NCBI GenBank assembly: GCA_900751665.1
Contig: CAADSV010000052.1
Span: 1 to 7,639 of the forward strand
Source: an uncultured Collinsella sp.
Lineage (GTDB): Bacteria > Actinomycetota > Coriobacteriia > Coriobacteriales > Coriobacteriaceae
Length of the DNA: 7,639 bases
Reading direction: 5' to 3'
This document shows positions 5,705 through 7,639 of this stretch, piece after piece; position 1 is the first letter of the stretch; each line of letters begins with the position of its first letter. The notes below the pieces were generated by a model. That model was not told the origin of the DNA. It made no database searches and saw only the letters and a list, made by a program, of their open reading frames with translations. Both the position numbers and the translations under genes were made by a program.

Positions 5705-5770
5705 ATGAACCGTGAGAGGTATCGCGGCGACCTGCCCCTATCGGGGGTGGGCGCCTATGTCATCGCTTAA
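5705..5770 (+). CDS. Possible 21-residue leader ORF overlapping the recJ start
   Basis: ATG 5705 is preceded by AGAGGA (5690-5695) nine bases upstream, a better ribosome site than the one before recJ. The reading frame begins MNRERYRGDLPLSG and stops at TAA 5768-5770, overlapping the first 14 bases of recJ in another frame. No known peptide or domain is recognised, and the sequence has no run of identical codons that would suggest attenuation. If it is translated, ribosomes would pass through the CCCC/GGGG stem (5735-5746) that covers the recJ ribosome site and hand over to recJ. A chance ORF is just as possible. Confidence 0.25.
   Translation: MNRERYRGDLPLSGVGAYVIA
5735..5750 (+). promoter_or_regulatory. 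recJ ribosome binding site with a possible masking stem
   Basis: The G-rich stretch GGGGGTGG (5743-5750), six bases before ATG 5757, is the only candidate Shine-Dalgarno site for recJ. Its GGGG can pair with CCCC at 5735-5738 around the four-base loop TATC, a short but all-GC stem. This fits modest translation or coupling to the upstream short ORF. Confidence 0.4.
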
Positions 5771-7639
5771 GACGACGCATCGCTGGGCGGTCGCTCAGCA
5801 AAACCCCGAGCTCGAAAAGGAGCTTTCGGCTGGCCTGGGCATACCCGGGCTGGTGGCGCGCATTATGGTTGCGCACGGCATTACATCCATCGAGGAAGGC
5901 CAGCTGTTTTTGACGCCTTCGCTCGATCGCGACTGGGCGGACCCACTCGTTATTCCGGGCATGGTGGTCGTCGCCGACCGCGTTGAGCGTGCTATTCGCA
6001 GCCACGAGCGTATCGCCGTCTTTGGCGATTTTGACGTCGACGGCATTACGTCGACTTGTCTGTTGACCGAGGCGCTACGTTCGTTTGGCGCCAACGTCAC
6101 GCCGTTTATTCCGCACCGCTTTGACGAGGGCTACGGCCTGTCGCGTGCGGCGCTCGACCGCGTCAACGAGCTCGCTCAACCCAACCTGATTGTGACCGTC
6201 GATAACGGTATTGCTGCCAAGGAAGAGGTCTCCTATCTGGAGAGTCTGGGGATCGATTTGGTGGTCACGGACCATCACGAGCCGTCCGACCAGGTGCCGC
6301 AGGGCGTGCCCCTGACCGATCCCAAGCTCGAGGACGAGGGCCCCTCGCGCGAGCTTGCCGGTGCCGGTGTGGCGCTTAAGCTGGTGCAGGTCCTGGGCGA
6401 GCGTTTGGGCAAGCCGTCGTATTGGCGTTCGCTGATAGAGGTCGCGGCGCTGGGCACCGTGTCCGACATGATGCCGCTCACGCCCGAGAATCGCGCACTG
6501 GTCGCCGAGGGCATCCAGCAGATGCGCGTGACGACCCGCCCCGGTTATATCGCGCTTGCCGCACTTGCCAAGGCCGACCTTTCTACCATTACGGCCGACG
6601 GCCTGTCGTTTTCGCTCATCCCTCGTCTGAATGCTGCCGGCCGCATGGCTGATCCCAAGCTGGCGCTCGACCTGCTGCTTGCCCGCGACCCCATCGAAGC
6701 GAGCGCGCTTGCCGCCGAGCTCGAGGAAATCAATCGCCAGCGCCGTGAGATCGAGGCGGAGCTCACGCGCGATGCCATGGCAAAGGTCGAGGAGACCTAT
6801 GACGGCGGACGCGCGATCGTCGTGGGCGGCGAAGGCTGGCACGAGGGCGTCAAGGGCATCGTGGCAAGCCGTCTGACCAACCGCTACCACGTGCCGGCGC
6901 TGCTGTTCTCGATCGAGGACGGTATCGCGCGCGGCTCTGGTCGCTCGGTGGGCAAAGTTAACCTGTTTGACGCCATCGAGCGCTGTTCCGACCTGATGAT
7001 TCGTCGCGGCGGACATGCCGGTGCGGTGGGTGTGACTATCGAGGCATCCAAGCTCGACGAGTTCCGCCGTCGCCTTTCCGCCGTGTTGTCCGAGCTTCCC
7101 GCCGAGGACTTTGAGGACACCGACGAGGTTGCCGCCACGGTCGACCTTTCCGAATTGAATATCGAGACCATCGAGCAGATTTCCCGCCTTGAGCCGTTTG
7201 GCCAGGGTAATAAGGTGCCGCTGCTGGCTGCCGAGGGCGTGACGATGTGTGATCGCGCCGTGGTGGGTAAGACCGGCGAGCACATGCGCTTTGTGGCGAC
7301 CGATGGCGACGCGAGTGTGCCGGCCATTATGTTCCGCGTGCCGCAAATCGATAAGCTCATCAACTGCGATAGCGCTGTCGACTTGGTGTTCGAGGCCGTT
7401 GCCGAGCATTGGCAGGGTCGTGTGAAGCCCAAGCTCATGGTCAAGGATGTTCTGGTCCGCGATACCACGCTGCCCAGCGTCGACGATCCGGCATGTGAGC
7501 TTCGTCGTGGCGTGCAGCCGGCGGATTCCGGCCTGCGCTTGGAGTCGCGCAAGCGCGAGACGCTCGCCCAGCTTTCCTATACCGAGCTCACGCGCTCGCT
7601 TATCCATAGCTTTATCGGCTCCCACCCCCCCCCCCGCCG
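5757..7639 (+). CDS. recJ: Single-stranded-DNA-specific 5'-3' exonuclease RecJ (3' end cut by the window)
   Basis: Cytoplasmic DHH-family nuclease that degrades single-stranded DNA 5' to 3' in recombination, mismatch and base-excision repair, using divalent metal ions. 627 codons are open to the edge with no stop. DHH domain: DFDVDG (91-96, usually DYDxDG), VTVDNG (146-151, Asp149), VTDHHE (170-175), and AALGTVSDMMPL (230-241, Asp237). These are the metal-binding aspartates and histidines of the active site. DHHA1 domain: GEGWHEGVKGIVASRL (358-373), SGRS (394-397) and GGHAG (418-422). An OB-fold region follows with EPFGQGN at 479-485. All catalytic motifs are intact. Start: ATG 5757 gives MSSLKTTHRWAV, with a G-rich ribosome site upstream. 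A GTG at 5712 is in frame but has no ribosome site. RecJ of E. coli has about 577 residues and that of Bacillus about 786, so a C-terminal extension beyond the core is expected past the edge. The last codons fall in a C run and read Pro-Pro-Pro, which may not be trustworthy. Confidence 0.95.
   Translation, partial: MSSLKTTHRWAVAQQNPELEKELSAGLGIPGLVARIMVAHGITSIEEGQLFLTPSLDRDWADPLVIPGMVVVADRVERAIRSHERIAVFGDFDVDGITSTCLLTEALRSFGANVTPFIPHRFDEGYGLSRAALDRVNELAQPNLIVTVDNGIAAKEEVSYLESLGIDLVVTDHHEPSDQVPQGVPLTDPKLEDEGPSRELAGAGVALKLVQVLGERLGKPSYWRSLIEVAALGTVSDMMPLTPENRALVAEGIQQMRVTTRPGYIALAALAKADLSTITADGLSFSLIPRLNAAGRMADPKLALDLLLARDPIEASALAAELEEINRQRREIEAELTRDAMAKVEETYDGGRAIVVGGEGWHEGVKGIVASRLTNRYHVPALLFSIEDGIARGSGRSVGKVNLFDAIERCSDLMIRRGGHAGAVGVTIEASKLDEFRRRLSAVLSELPAEDFEDTDEVAATVDLSELNIETIEQISRLEPFGQGNKVPLLAAEGVTMCDRAVVGKTGEHMRFVATDGDASVPAIMFRVPQIDKLINCDSAVDLVFEAVAEHWQGRVKPKLMVKDVLVRDTTLPSVDDPACELRRGVQPADSGLRLESRKRETLAQLSYTELTRSLIHSFIGSHPPPR
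7625..7635 (+). repeat. 11-base poly-C tract at the window edge
   Basis: Eleven consecutive C residues lie inside the recJ reading frame, 4 bases from the end of the window. No other homopolymer of this length was noticed. The position at the edge suggests a low-quality contig end; a true slippery tract is the alternative. Confidence 0.8.

Noticed and set aside
6075..7625. A 516-codon open frame on the minus strand opposite recJ
   Set aside because: It lies wholly antisense to a gene with every RecJ motif intact. Its composition (rich in His, Arg, Leu, Gly, Ala and Asp) is what a GC-rich codon pattern gives in the opposite frame. No domain is recognisable.

Overview
The window looks like chromosomal DNA from a GC-rich Gram-positive gut actinobacterium, most likely a Coriobacteriia member such as Collinsella. 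This rests on codon use (strong preference for C or G at third positions), purine-rich Shine-Dalgarno sites and the style of the proteins. It was not tested by a search, so the genus is an inference. No phage, plasmid, CRISPR array, transposase, tRNA or rRNA gene is visible. The content is mostly housekeeping and transport.

Region 1 (1-2846, + strand) is the 3' part of a branched-chain amino acid (LIV/HAAT) ABC importer operon: the tail of livH, then livM, livG and livF. The genes abut or overlap (stop-to-start distances of 0, -11 and 0 bases), so translation is probably coupled. LivH and LivM form the membrane channel; LivG and LivF are the two ATPases. The periplasmic-type binding protein (LivJ/LivK) is not here and should lie upstream. 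The operon ends at a strong intrinsic terminator (2808-2846).

Region 2 (2847-2973) starts directly at the terminator's T-run with a 69-base element made of a perfect 22-base inverted repeat around a 25-base loop. It is the most distinctive non-coding structure in the window and looks like a REP/MITE-type intergenic repeat or a second, very stable hairpin.

Region 3 (2974-4455, + strand) is a two-gene unit. A CutC-family TIM-barrel protein with an unusual CCxxC cluster is followed 3 bases later by a DUF4931-like, GalT/HIT-fold protein that keeps zinc-site and HPHxQ nucleotidyl-transfer motifs. The second gene's Shine-Dalgarno sequence lies inside the end of the first, which suggests the two act together.

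Region 4 (4483-5481, - strand) is a BASS/SBF-fold membrane transporter, convergent with region 3. By hand alignment the residues that bind sodium in characterised homologues appear to be replaced.

Region 5 (5482-7639, + strand) is a divergent intergenic region with a good -10 box, a small hairpin and a possible short leader ORF, followed by recJ, which runs off the window's right edge. The last bases include an 11-base C run, which may be an assembly edge artefact.

No clearly new multi-gene defence or mobile system is visible. The best leads are the palindromic element, the cutC-DUF4931 pair with the cysteine cluster, and the altered ion-site motifs in the transporter.
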